Positions 1-9,393 of a DNA stretch of 64,000 nucleotides are shown in pieces. Every line of letters begins with the position of its first letter. The first letter of the stretch is position 1. The notes beneath the pieces were generated by a model. The model was not told where the DNA came from, did not search any database, and worked only from the letters and a program-made list of their open reading frames with translations. The stretch spans positions 3,187,001 through 3,251,000 of the forward strand of contig NZ_CP132507.1 in assembly GCF_032191775.1 (NCBI RefSeq), written 5' to 3'. The position numbers and the translations under genes were made by a program. This DNA is from Rhodoferax mekongensis (GTDB lineage Bacteria; Pseudomonadota; Gammaproteobacteria; Burkholderiales; Burkholderiaceae_C).

Positions 1-1558
1 TTTTAACGAAAGCGATCTGGGGGGCTTCTACCTCGGTGCCGCGCAGCTCGGTCTTGTTGCCCACACCGATCACCACCTTCTGGTTGGAGATCAGGCGGGT
101 GCCTATGCTGCTGGCCGTGGCTGTGCTGTCGGTGCTGGTTTTGTCTTCCAGGGTGATGCCGCCTGCGATGGCACTGAAGGCACCACCCAGGGTCGTGGTG
201 CTCTGGGTAGTCGTCGTGCTCTGGCGGGTGTTGGTAGCCGCATACAGGGTGGTGGTGTCTTTGCCTTCTACGGTGACGCTGTTGCTTCCCTTGAACTCGG
301 TGCCCACGCTCACCAGGTTCTGCTCTGCGATGACGCTGATGTTCTTGGCGTTAATGGTGCTGACCTGTGCGGTGGCGGCACTGGCTTGGGTTTGGGTGCT
401 GGTGGTCGTAGAACTCAAGAGGCCTGAGCTGGTGCTGGTCTGCACACTCTCATAGCTGCTTTGGGTTTGTCCGGCGTCCAGCACGATGTTGCCTTTGGCG
501 GCCAGCGTTGCGGTGTCTGCGGCACTCAGGCTGGCGGCTTTGGCGTTGATGCTGTTGCCGGCGTTCACAGTGAGGGTGGTGCCGCTACTGATGGTGCTGC
601 CTGCGTCGCTGGTCTGGCTGGTAAGCAGGTGGTTCTTGGCGTCACCGGCGTTGAGGTTGTTGGTCTGGCTGGTTTTGAGTGCGTTGATATTGACGTTGTT
701 GGCGGCACTGAGCTGCACGGCGCCATTGCCGGCTATCTGGGCAGCGGTGGCATTGAAGTCGTTGCCTGCACTGGCATACAGCACGCCCTTGCCTTGGACG
801 TAGAAGCCGGCAATGCGGTCTATGCCGGTTTGGGTGTAGCTGTAGGCGCCGGAGCTGCCTGAACTGCTGGCGGTGGTGCTCGCTACATTCAAGTCCCGCC
901 CGGCTAATGCCACCAGGCTGTTGCCGGCCACTACGCTGCCACCGGTGTTGTTGATGTCTTGCGTCGCTTGCAAGGCGACATCCTGGGCTTGGATGAGGCC
1001 TGCGAGGTTGTGGATGTTGCCGGCTTCAATCTGGACGACTTTGCGGCCCAGGATGGTGCCGGCGTTGGTGATGTCGCCTGTGGTTTGGATGGCTACGCTG
1101 TCGCCACTGAGCAGGGCACCATTGGGAGTCAGGTCTCCGGCTTTTACTGCGGCGTAGACGTGGGGGACCAGTACTTGGGTTTGGGTGCCATCGGCCAGAG
1201 TGACTGTTTCTTGCTGCAACCAGACGATGTCGGTGGTGAGCAAGGCCAGTTGGTTGGCGGTGAGCGCTATGCCGGGGCGCAGGTTGAACGTTTTGGCAAA
1301 CGTGAGGCCGGAGTCCATCAGGGCTTGGTACTGCTGCTGGTCACTGGTGTAGTCGCCCAGGAAGCGGCGACCGGTGAGTTGGGCTACTTGCTCGCGGATA
1401 AGCTTTTGTTCATAGAAACCGTCGCCCAGTCGCTTTTGAGTGACGGTGGGGTCTAAGGCGAGCTTGGTCGTGATGTAGTCCGAGCTCAGCCAGGCGCGGT
1501 AGTTGGTAAAGCGTGGGTCGGTTTCCACCAGGTAGTGACTGGAGGGGTTGCTGTTGAG
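1..1558 (-). pseudogene. FhaB/CdiA-type exoprotein, internal fragment
   Basis: An open minus-strand frame of about 519 codons runs off the left edge and has no start codon of its own. Its translation parallels the middle of the complete exoprotein at 2235-8099: phrases such as TQKRLGDGFYEQ, AQLTGRRFLG, FNLRPGIALTA, DIVWLQQETVTL and TELRGTEVEAPQIAFVK recur in both. DNA near positions 25-70 is almost identical to 4650-4695. At 1558 the similarity stops abruptly at a dispersed repeat, and the only upstream N-terminus (1561-1779) is in another frame and ends in a stop. I infer a paralogous exoprotein gene that lost its secretion domain through an internal deletion. Without its TPS domain it cannot be exported as it stands, but it could recombine with the intact gene. 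The part beyond the window is unseen and may carry another toxin end. Confidence 0.75.
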
Positions 1559-1606
1559 TGCTATTTTTCTAGGAGCTGATTGCGCATTATTTGCCTGCGC
1601 GACAGG
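1558..1606 (+). repeat. Dispersed ~50-bp structured repeat, copy G
   Basis: The segment begins GCTATTTTTCTAGGAGCTG and continues with TTGCGCATTATTTGCCTGCG, matching the family consensus (GCTAT, loop, AGCTGCT, GCGCA, AT-rich stretch, second GCGC). It lies exactly where homology to the intact exoprotein gene ends. It encodes the last 15 or so residues and the stop of the truncated N-terminal frame on the minus strand. Confidence 0.7.
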
Positions 1607-1779
1607 CCAATTTGATGCACAAGTGCCTGCGCGAAAAAAGCAAGATGTGTGGTGTATGCGCCCCGTGGGTGGGTTGCGCCTGATACACGAGATCTCCCGT
1701 TGCCGAGGCTGGTTTCGTCCGCCGCCATGAAGCAACCTCGATTGGGGTTAAAAACCAGACAGTGGAAGCGGACGTTCAC
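1561..1779 (-). pseudogene. Truncated exoprotein N-terminus (ESPR remnant)
   Basis: The 72-residue frame opens with an extended-signal-peptide-region pattern: LVFNPNRGCFMAADETS compares with LVFNAARGQVMAVSEVA of the intact exoprotein. The similarity then decays, and the last residues (GLSRRQIMRNQLLEK) are wholly encoded by dispersed repeat G before a TAG stop. The homologous middle part resumes just after, but in a different frame. I read this as the 5' end of the second exoprotein gene, cut off by a deletion or repeat insertion. It starts 72 bp after the immunity gene, as expected for tandem exoprotein units. Confidence 0.65.
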
Positions 1780-1851
1780 AAGGTGGCTTTATCGTAAAAA
1801 CCAACATTTGAGCTAGTCAGCATGAGTCATAGCGGAGCACATCCGTGGATT

Positions 1852-2232
1852 TCAGATGCCAGTTGGCTTCGGCTCCAATTGGTACTTCTGGATGAGTTGG
1901 CCAATATGTGTTTTGGATTCCGGGTGCACCCGCACGTATTCGCGCATGACTCTAGCAAAGTAACGTTTCACAGTAGCTTCATCGTACTCACCGTAGGGTG
2001 GTGCGACGCCATCGATGTATGTTTCGTACTCCGCTGAATACATGATCTGGCCTGCGTCGTTCACGAAGCGACTGATTTTCCACCAAGGATCACCGCCAGC
2101 ACCGCCAAGCTCAAAGAGCCCTTCTACGTGATGGTCAATTTGTATTGCATCAAGAGCCGGGAAAGCAAAGGCCACGCAATAAACAAGTGGGAAATGTTCG
2201 TCATTCTCGGCATCATCAAAAGAAAGATACAT
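1852..2232 (-). CDS. cdiI: Probable CDI immunity protein
   Basis: This 126-residue acidic, soluble protein has no signal peptide. It begins MYLSFDDAENDEHFPLVYC and contains a PWWKISRFVNDAG stretch. The ATG lies two bases beyond the exoprotein stop (an alternative GTG at 2235 overlaps the stop), so the two genes are translationally coupled. In contact-dependent inhibition loci the small ORF directly after cdiA encodes the cytoplasmic immunity protein for that toxin end. Position, size and coupling support the role. I do not recognise the family, so specificity for the neighbouring toxin is inference. Confidence 0.6.
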   Translation of the reverse strand: MYLSFDDAENDEHFPLVYCVAFAFPALDAIQIDHHVEGLFELGGAGGDPWWKISRFVNDAGQIMYSAEYETYIDGVAPPYGEYDEATVKRYFARVMREYVRVHPESKTHIGQLIQKYQLEPKPTGI

Positions 2233-2234
2233 CA

Positions 2235-5200
2235 CTATTTCTTCCCCGCTGGGTAGGCTGTCGGTACATAGACTTTTCCTTGATAGCTACTGATTGGGAC
2301 AACAAACTTGACTCCGTTGACGGTCACATATTGTGTAGCTGGAACTTTTCCATTGCCTGTCTTGTTCCACTGATAGATTGCCTGAGATGCGGCATCATTC
2401 GCCATGGAAGCCATTTGCTGATCACTGTATCTAGCAGTGTCGTAAACAGTCTTGAGTTGATTCTTGCCAGTGGTTCCCGGCAACCGGTATTCCACCTGAT
2501 AAATGCCAGGAGCCACTTCTACCGGTGTACCAATAACCTGTCCGCCATTGGCCTGCAAGGTGCTGTTGAAGTTGTCCATGTTGTGCCCGCCAGTAATTTC
2601 GTTCGCAAGCCCGCTTCTCCTGTCAACTTTGACCCCCGCGTCAATTAAGTGCTGAGCGATAGGCGTGTCCAGTTGCGCAGTACCCGGTGTAACCATGCCA
2701 TCCCTTGGTCGTATTGGTACGCCCCCAGCAAACGTTGCATCTGCAGTAGCGCCGTTTTCCACCTTGGCTGCAGCTACCGCAGCCGCCTCTTCCAACTTGG
2801 CCGCGCGTGCTGCCGCACTGGCAACCGCTGCCTCTCTAAGCGCAGTAGCAGTCAATGAAGTAGCCTTAGCGGCCCCACCCACCGTGCTGATCGTTCCCAC
2901 TAACGCCAGTGTCTGGTCGGTGAGCATCTTGCCAACCTTGGTGCCGTCGTTACTTTCAACTGCGGCTGCAAACTCCTGGCGCTGCCCCGGTGTCATGAAT
3001 CCCAGTAGGTACGGCAGATTGCTCGTGTCGCTCACGAATTCCTTCACCGCTTTGCTGCTAGCTACTACCTGTTGGATAGCTGCCGGGGCGCCGTCTTTGG
3101 CTTTGTATCCAGTGACCAGCGCAGACACAAAGTCACTCGCCCTGTCTGCAACGGCTTTGAGTGCACCGCTACGTTTGTTGTCGATGGTGGCGTAGGCGAG
3201 TTCAGTGGTCTCGTTGTACTCACCTGCGTAACTTGCCCCTCGGGTATTCAATACTTGTCCATTGCGTATGTAGTCAGCTGCCGCGGTACGCACATCTTGG
3301 CGGGCCGTATTGCAATCAGGAGTGTTCTTGCCCTGGCAGGCTGCCAATTGCTTGTTCCTGGCTTCGTCCAAAGCCTTCAGGTCAGCGAGGTCCTGTTTGC
3401 ACTGGGTGCCGCAAGTACCGGCTTCCAGATCCTTTTCAAGTCTGGCCCGGCGAAGGGCTTCTGCGTGCTTGAGGTAATTGTTCTCCGCCGCATTCGCCCC
3501 CGCAGTCGCCGCTGTGTTCACCGCCGCTGCGTTGTCGCCACCGCCACCCGTCATCACCCCGGAGGTTGCCGCCAATACCTTGGCCAGTGCCAGAGCGTCA
3601 GAATTATTCATTCCGCTCTTAATGGCGTATTCCGCTGTGAGCTCTCCCACCACGGCTCCGACTGCACCAGTCCTGCAGTCTCCTCCGGAGGCTTCAGCGC
3701 CCGCACAGCCCAAGACGGCGTGTGCTAGCTTGTGGGTGAATTCGTTGAGGTTTTTGGCTACAAGGCCGTCTCCGATAGCGTTGGCCCCCTGCGCCATCCC
3801 CGTATTGATCAACGCCCCCTTGAGCGAATTGGCAAACGTGTTTTCATCAAACGGCTTGCCCGCCAACGCACTGTTCATCAAGTCCGTGGCAATGTTGTTG
3901 GTCAGGTTCTTCTGGAGCTGATCAATGAAGGGGCTCTTGGCATCGATTCCTTTGAAATAGTTGGCATTGAGCTTGTCCAATGCGCCTGCTGTGGCCATGG
4001 TGAGCAGCAGGTTCTTGATGCTCTCTTCCTTGCCCAGTTGCTCCAGGGTTTTGCCGATGTCGCCTCCGTTGTTGACTAGGCTCACGGCGGCTTGGCTTGC
4101 CAGAGAGGCAAATCCGGCATTAACCGCGGTTGCCAGTGTTGTACTGCCCGCCAGGGTGGCGGCACTGGTAGTGGTGGCGGCTGTGCCTCCCAGCAGTTGG
4201 GAGCCCATGCCTCCGGTGTAGGCCGCTACCGCAATGGTCAGCAGTGCAGCCCCCGCAGGTGTCAGGCCCGCTTGGTCATAGCTCCACTTTTCTTGAGCCA
4301 GGGCCACCTTGTCCCATTGGACGTTGGGGTTGCTGACCAGTTGGTTCAGATACTCCAGTCCTGTGCCGCCGCTTTGGTCCACCAAGGCATTGATCTGGCT
4401 CTTGAGCGTCTGCCCGCCCTTGGTGTCGGGGATCTGGGCGCTGATCTTCAAGGCACTGTCAAACGTGACGTTGCCCTTGAGGCTGGTCTGGTTCAGGGTT
4501 TGGGTGGTGCTGCCATGGCCCTTCATCTCCTGGTAGACGCCTGCGGTTTCTGTCTTCTCGGTATGGCTAGTTTGAGTGGTGTTGGTGCTGCCGCCCAGGA
4601 TGAGTTCGCCCTTTTTGCTGGGGTCTGTTTTGACGAAGGCGATCTGGGGGGCTTCTACCTCGGTGCCGCGCAGCTCGGTTTTGTTGCCCACACCAATCTC
4701 TATTCTTTGCGTGGAGACCAGTTTGGTACCCATCGCGGTGCTGCTGGCGCGGGAGTCCGTTACTGTTTTGTCTTCCAGCGCAACGTCTATGCCCAGCGGG
4801 TTGAACATGGCACCCAGGCCGGTTTGGGTCTGGGTGGTGACGCTGGTCTGGCTGAAGTTTTGCACTTCATACAGGGCGGTGTTGTTCTTGCCCTCTACGC
4901 GCAGGGTGCCGGTTCCGGTGTCTACACCGGTGGCTCCCAGCTTGGCGCCTATGCTGACCAGGTTGTTGTTGGCCACGAGCTGGGTGCTTTGGCCGCTCAA
5001 GCTGCTGACCTGGGCGGTGGCACTTTGCTCCTGGCGGCGGGTTTGGATGCTGCTGCTCAAGAACAGGTCTTTGCCGGATGCGCTGGCCATCTGGTCCACG
5101 TTGGTGGTGGCCTGGCCAGCTTGCAGGATGATGTTGTTGGCAGCGGCTACGTCCAGGGTCTTGCCCGCCTCGACACGGGCTGCGCGGGCGTTCACGTCGT

Positions 5201-8099
5201 TACCTGCGGAGAGGGTGACGTTGCCCGTGCCTTGTATGCTGCTGCCGGCCTCTGCAGTGCTGGTGGCACGGCGGTAGTTGCCGGCATCAAACTCCAGGTT
5301 GTTGGTCTGGCGGGTCTGCAGCGTGGTGAGGTTGATGTCGTTTTTGGCGACCAAGACGGTTTGCCCGTCCTGTCCTGTGTTTTTGATCTGGCCGGCAATG
5401 ATGTTGATATCGCGCCCGGCACTGGCAAGCAAGACGCCGTTGTCGCCCGTGACATACAGGCCGGCCACCCGGTCTACCGTGGTGTTGGTGATGCCATTGC
5501 GGCTGTCCCCGGTGCTGGCGGTGGCCGTGGTGGAGGTGTTGTTGATATCGCGCCCGGCTTGCAGGGTGAGCTCATCCTTGGCGGTGATGGTGCCGCCGGT
5601 GTTGTTGATGTCTTGCGCAGCGGTGAGGCCTACCGCATCGCCACCCACACGACCACCAAGGTTGTTGATGGTGTTGGCGTTGATCTGCACCACTTGACGC
5701 CCAAGGATGGTGCCGGAGTTGTTCAGGTCTTTGGTGTCAATGTTGACAACGGCGCCGCTGATAAGGCCACCGCTGGGGGAGAGGTCACCGCTGCGGGGCT
5801 TCAGGTAGATCTGGGGCACCAGGGCTACCGTTTGGCTGCCATCGGGCAGGGTTACCGTTTCTTGCTGCAGCCAGACGATGTCGCTGGTCAGGCGGGCGAC
5901 CTGTTCCGCCGTTAGTGCAATGCCGGGGCGGAGGTTGAAGGTTTGGGCATAGGTAACACCCGCATTCATCAGGGCGCGGTATTGCTGGTCGTCGCTGGTG
6001 AAATTGCCCAGGAAGCGCCGGCCGGTAAGCTGGGCCACTTGTTCGTTGAGCAGGCGTTGTTCATAAAAACCATCACCCAGGCGCTTTTGGGTGACGCTGG
6101 GGTCCAGGCTGATCCGGCTGGTGATGTAGTCGCTGCCCAACCAGGTGTTGTAGTTGGTGAAGGCCGGGTTGGTGGCCACTACGTAGTTAGCCGATGGGTT
6201 GGTGTTGATTTGAAACAGGCTGCTGTTGGGTACGTTGGCACCCGGGGTGTTGGGTGTACCGGTAATCGCATTGCTGGTAGCACTACCGGCGCCCACCGTT
6301 ACGGTTTCATTGACGGCACTGGAGTAGGCGGACGGAGTCCATACGTCATACCATGGCCCCCAGGCAAGGCAACTGCCTTTGACCAGCAACTGGCAGCTTC
6401 GGTCATGGCTGAGTGAGTAGGCCGTGCCCGTTTTTGTGGTTGTTTTTGTCGCGGTGACACCGGCGTTATCGATGCTGGCGCCAATAGGGATGCTCACGGT
6501 GCCGCCCGCCAGCATGCGACTGTTGGCGTTGTTGATGGTATTCGCCTGAACCGTGAGGTTGCCTCCAGCAGAAATAGTCCCCGGCAGCGCTGATGTCACG
6601 ATAGGGCCGTCTACCGTTTTCTGGGTGACGTTGACGTAGTAGCCGGCTCCTGCAGAGCCGATGGTTTCGCTGACTGCGGTGGTGGTGTTTTGTGTTGTCG
6701 AGGCGAAATGCGCGTCAGTGTTGTTCACCGCCGTGGCGTTGATGCTGACGCTGCCGCCTGCCTGAATCGTGGCGGAGGTGTTGTTGATGCTGGCGGCTGT
6801 GCCTTGCGCCTGGCCTGCTGCATCGATGTTGCCACCTATGTTGATATTGCCCAGGCTCAAGATGTTGACGCTGGGTGTTGCCGTCGTGTTCGTGGATGGG
6901 TTGCCCGGTGTATCCAGGCCCGCGTCCGAGTTGTTCAGGGTCTGCACGCCCAGATTCAAACTGGTGCGTGCCCCGATGGTGGCGCCCTTGACCGTGCCAT
7001 TCACGCTTTCGGCCTGGTTGTTGAGCGTAGTGGCACTGATGGCGAGCTTGTCGCCAAAGATGGCGCCTGTGCCTATGTTGTCAACGGTGGTGGCGGTGAT
7101 GCGTGACTGCGCTGTACCGCCAGCATTCCCTGCGTCAATCAGGCCACGATTGGTGAGCGTGCCGTTGGCCTGGAGCACCATATCGCCGCCGCGGGCCACG
7201 ATGCTGCCCCTGTTGTTGACCCCCGCACCCGCCTCAGTGCCCACTAGGGTGATCTTGCCGGCGTACATGCCGCCCAGCGCTGCCACGTCCAGGGCTACGG
7301 TGGGGGCAGTGCCTGTGCCGGTAATGGCTGTGGCGCTGGTGTTGCCCGCGTTGATCTCGTTGGCACCGGTGGTGACCTTGAGGTCTTTGGCCCAGATGCC
7401 GGCGTTGACCTGCACGGCGCGGGCAATGATGTGGGTGTAGTCGGCAGCATTCGTGTCCAGGCCTGCACCGTCTACGGTGACCGTTCCGCGCTGTACGCGG
7501 TAGCCCTCGAGGTTGCCAGTATTCATGAGGGGCGTGCCGGTGGTGAGGGTCACGCCGCTGGCGTTAATGAAACCCCCACCATTGACCGCAATGCCCGCCG
7601 GGTTGGCGATGATCACCTCAGCGCGTTGGCCTGCCACCTCGACATAGCCTCGTAACTGGCTGGGGTTGCTGGAATTGACCTCGTTGAGAATGACCCGGGC
7701 ACTTCCTCCTGCGAGGTTGCTATTGCCCTGGACCCACCCTCCAAGTTGTGTTTGCACGTTGCCGGTTGCATTGTTGAGAATGGCCCCTTGGGCATTCACA
7801 TCAAACTGGCTATAGACGTTGCGACTTACGCCTGCAGCGCTGGGTGTCTGAATGTTGACCTGCGTCACACCGTTTGCTGTTGGCAGTATCTGCGGTTTGA
7901 GGTTTCCCGCCGCATTGGGGTCTGCGACGATTTGTGACCAGGCCAAAGGCGACAGCGCAAATGCAAACAATGCTGCTGCCACCTTGTGGCCTCTGAGCTC
8001 GCCGCTGGCGGCCTTCCCCTTACCCACGGCCACTTCACTCACTGCCATCACCTGGCCTCGGGCTGCGTTGAAGACGAGACGGAATAAGTTCTGATTCAT
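2235..8099 (-). CDS. cdiA: FhaB/CdiA-type TPS exoprotein with C-terminal toxin
   Basis: This 1954-residue secreted exoprotein is short for the family, whose members often exceed 3000 residues. In order: ESPR at 1-25 (LFRLVFNAARGQVMAVSEVA), signal peptide ending near AWSQ (about 56), TPS secretion domain at about 60-300 with the NPAGI motif at 166-170, then beta-helical filamentous-haemagglutinin repeats (DINNTGG, AGRDINNT). A pre-toxin region carries AENNYL at about 1538, the VENN-like boundary. The last ~140 residues form a toxin-like module with a TGGHNMDNF motif (about 1836-1844), GIYQVEYRLP and KTVYDTARYSDQQM. That spacing of a GGH histidine, a GIY strand and a K-T-V-Y segment resembles EndoU/BECR-type CDI nucleases, but the family assignment is from memory. 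The neighbouring TpsB would export it; the acyltransferase may modify it. Confidence 0.85.
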   Translation of the reverse strand: MNQNLFRLVFNAARGQVMAVSEVAVGKGKAASGELRGHKVAAALFAFALSPLAWSQIVADPNAAGNLKPQILPTANGVTQVNIQTPSAAGVSRNVYSQFDVNAQGAILNNATGNVQTQLGGWVQGNSNLAGGSARVILNEVNSSNPSQLRGYVEVAGQRAEVIIANPAGIAVNGGGFINASGVTLTTGTPLMNTGNLEGYRVQRGTVTVDGAGLDTNAADYTHIIARAVQVNAGIWAKDLKVTTGANEINAGNTSATAITGTGTAPTVALDVAALGGMYAGKITLVGTEAGAGVNNRGSIVARGGDMVLQANGTLTNRGLIDAGNAGGTAQSRITATTVDNIGTGAIFGDKLAISATTLNNQAESVNGTVKGATIGARTSLNLGVQTLNNSDAGLDTPGNPSTNTTATPSVNILSLGNINIGGNIDAAGQAQGTAASINNTSATIQAGGSVSINATAVNNTDAHFASTTQNTTTAVSETIGSAGAGYYVNVTQKTVDGPIVTSALPGTISAGGNLTVQANTINNANSRMLAGGTVSIPIGASIDNAGVTATKTTTKTGTAYSLSHDRSCQLLVKGSCLAWGPWYDVWTPSAYSSAVNETVTVGAGSATSNAITGTPNTPGANVPNSSLFQINTNPSANYVVATNPAFTNYNTWLGSDYITSRISLDPSVTQKRLGDGFYEQRLLNEQVAQLTGRRFLGNFTSDDQQYRALMNAGVTYAQTFNLRPGIALTAEQVARLTSDIVWLQQETVTLPDGSQTVALVPQIYLKPRSGDLSPSGGLISGAVVNIDTKDLNNSGTILGRQVVQINANTINNLGGRVGGDAVGLTAAQDINNTGGTITAKDELTLQAGRDINNTSTTATASTGDSRNGITNTTVDRVAGLYVTGDNGVLLASAGRDINIIAGQIKNTGQDGQTVLVAKNDINLTTLQTRQTNNLEFDAGNYRRATSTAEAGSSIQGTGNVTLSAGNDVNARAARVEAGKTLDVAAANNIILQAGQATTNVDQMASASGKDLFLSSSIQTRRQEQSATAQVSSLSGQSTQLVANNNLVSIGAKLGATGVDTGTGTLRVEGKNNTALYEVQNFSQTSVTTQTQTGLGAMFNPLGIDVALEDKTVTDSRASSTAMGTKLVSTQRIEIGVGNKTELRGTEVEAPQIAFVKTDPSKKGELILGGSTNTTQTSHTEKTETAGVYQEMKGHGSTTQTLNQTSLKGNVTFDSALKISAQIPDTKGGQTLKSQINALVDQSGGTGLEYLNQLVSNPNVQWDKVALAQEKWSYDQAGLTPAGAALLTIAVAAYTGGMGSQLLGGTAATTTSAATLAGSTTLATAVNAGFASLASQAAVSLVNNGGDIGKTLEQLGKEESIKNLLLTMATAGALDKLNANYFKGIDAKSPFIDQLQKNLTNNIATDLMNSALAGKPFDENTFANSLKGALINTGMAQGANAIGDGLVAKNLNEFTHKLAHAVLGCAGAEASGGDCRTGAVGAVVGELTAEYAIKSGMNNSDALALAKVLAATSGVMTGGGGDNAAAVNTAATAGANAAENNYLKHAEALRRARLEKDLEAGTCGTQCKQDLADLKALDEARNKQLAACQGKNTPDCNTARQDVRTAAADYIRNGQVLNTRGASYAGEYNETTELAYATIDNKRSGALKAVADRASDFVSALVTGYKAKDGAPAAIQQVVASSKAVKEFVSDTSNLPYLLGFMTPGQRQEFAAAVESNDGTKVGKMLTDQTLALVGTISTVGGAAKATSLTATALREAAVASAAARAAKLEEAAAVAAAKVENGATADATFAGGVPIRPRDGMVTPGTAQLDTPIAQHLIDAGVKVDRRSGLANEITGGHNMDNFNSTLQANGGQVIGTPVEVAPGIYQVEYRLPGTTGKNQLKTVYDTARYSDQQMASMANDAASQAIYQWNKTGNGKVPATQYVTVNGVKFVVPISSYQGKVYVPTAYPAGKK

Positions 8100-8158
8100 G
8101 ACAGACTAGGCTTCAGGAGATGAATGCGATGGGTAAAGGCCGTGGGTGAGAACGACGC

Positions 8159-8791
8159 TTAGAACTTGTAGAGCAGCCCCAAGGTCAGGCCCGAAATTTC
8201 GGGCTTGCCGGTCGTGAGCTGAGTTTTTTCGCTGGAGTAATTGACCACCTCGTACTCAGTGCGGAGCTCTACCTTGGGAGTCACTGCAAATGCAACACCG
8301 AAGCCAATCCCGGTACCGCTATGGGTGTTGGAGCCACCGGATGAGGCGGTATCGGTGAACTCTGATTTGAGTTGGTGATAGGCCAATTTGCCGTAAACCA
8401 AAGTGTTGGCGCCCACGCGATAGCCGGGGGCAAAGGAGAGCGCCAGGTGGTCCTTGAACTTACCGGAGAACGACTGTGCAGTTCCGGCTGTGTAGTTGAC
8501 GGAACCAGCATCGGAGGACTTCACGCTATACGCAATACCGAAGGTGCCGACCCAGTTCTGGGACATAGCGAAGCCGTAAGACGCAATCAACGATGCCTCA
8601 GTGTCATTGACCTGGGTGGATTGACCATTGATGGAGGCAATGGTGCTCTCGTAGTCCACCTTGTTTTGGACGGAAGAGACTGTCAGACCGATGGCGGGGC
8701 CTACAAAGTTTTGTTGAGCGGTCTGCGCAAAGGCAGTTCCAGCGCCGGCGAGCAATGTTGCTGCAGCTATTGCGAGAGATGTGTGCTTCAT
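8159..8791 (-). CDS. Small outer-membrane beta-barrel protein
   Basis: The protein has 210 residues. A clear signal peptide (cleavage after TAFAQ, about residue 23) precedes alternating amphipathic strands with an outer-membrane assembly signature: aromatic/hydrophobic strand ends and a terminal phenylalanine (GLTLGLLYKF). Size and pattern fit an eight-stranded OmpA/OmpW/opacity-type barrel. It lies between the acyltransferase and the exoprotein, on the same strand with short gaps (54 and 59 bp), so it is probably co-transcribed. A barrel gene inside a CDI-type operon is not part of the usual B-A-I set. Its role (receptor, anchor or passenger) cannot be read from sequence. Confidence 0.75.
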   Translation of the reverse strand: MKHTSLAIAAATLLAGAGTAFAQTAQQNFVGPAIGLTVSSVQNKVDYESTIASINGQSTQVNDTEASLIASYGFAMSQNWVGTFGIAYSVKSSDAGSVNYTAGTAQSFSGKFKDHLALSFAPGYRVGANTLVYGKLAYHQLKSEFTDTASSGGSNTHSGTGIGFGVAFAVTPKVELRTEYEVVNYSSEKTQLTTGKPEISGLTLGLLYKF

Positions 8792-8845
8792 AAAGTTTCC
8801 TTTTAGGTAGGTTGTGAAAATGGAGAGATATGAGAAGTCAGTGCG

Positions 8846-9376
8846 TCATGCGGCCAGGATGGGGCGTTGCGCCCACCAGGCACGGGCGGTGTCGGGTGCT
8901 ACCTTTGCTCCTACGAACTGTCGAACTTGGAGGCCCCGCTCATTGCTTCGGTGATACAGATACCTGCTACTGATGTTTGCAAAAAGTGGCTTCCAACTGC
9001 CATGGACTTTGGCGGCCTGACCAAATGGAGCAATGAAGTCGGTAAACCACATGCGGTCGCCACTGTTCCAGTCATCCCGGGTCAGACCTGTGACCGGGTT
9101 TTGTACATACCTAGCTTCGACCTCTGCACTGAGATTGGCCCATCCCAAGTAGCCCACTGGCCGGCCCGGACCGTTTGATGCGTTTTTTTCAAGGACTAGG
9201 ATGTATTGCCCTAGCTGGATAGCTGGCAGGAGGGTGTGTTCCAGAGCAAATAGGGGTTGGCTGTTGTGCCGGCCTCCATGCATGAAAAGCCACACAGCGG
9301 AACCAAACGACTCTGCATCACTTTGTGCCGGCAAGTTGAATGCAGGCGCAACAATATGGAACTCAGAGGAATTCAT
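8846..9376 (-). CDS. HlyC-like toxin-activating lysine acyltransferase
   Basis: The 176-residue protein starts MNSSEFHIVAP; the ATG lies 17 bp after the transporter stop, so the two are coupled. It aligns from memory with E. coli HlyC: WLFMHGGRHNSQPLFAL matches the HlyC region with catalytic His23 (here His37), LLPAIQLGQYIL and GWANLSAEVEARYV follow, and SGDRMWFTDFIAPFG contains the counterpart of HlyC Asp92 (here Asp113). Both catalytic residues are therefore present. HlyC enzymes move a fatty acyl group from acyl-ACP to lysines of a protoxin in the cytosol before export. Next to an exoprotein gene the natural substrate is that exoprotein, as reported for some CDI loci with an extra cdiC gene. 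The target lysine is unknown. Confidence 0.88.
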   Translation of the reverse strand: MNSSEFHIVAPAFNLPAQSDAESFGSAVWLFMHGGRHNSQPLFALEHTLLPAIQLGQYILVLEKNASNGPGRPVGYLGWANLSAEVEARYVQNPVTGLTRDDWNSGDRMWFTDFIAPFGQAAKVHGSWKPLFANISSRYLYHRSNERGLQVRQFVGAKVAPDTARAWWAQRPILAA

Positions 9377-9393
9377 AGTTAAAGGGCTTGGGG

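Noticed and set aside
4092..5915. Long plus-strand open frame (607 codons) antisense to the exoprotein gene
   Set aside because: It is a by-product of the GC-rich, repetitive exoprotein sequence. The minus-strand protein has clear TPS and haemagglutinin features while the antisense product is low-complexity Gly/Val/Ala with no motif.
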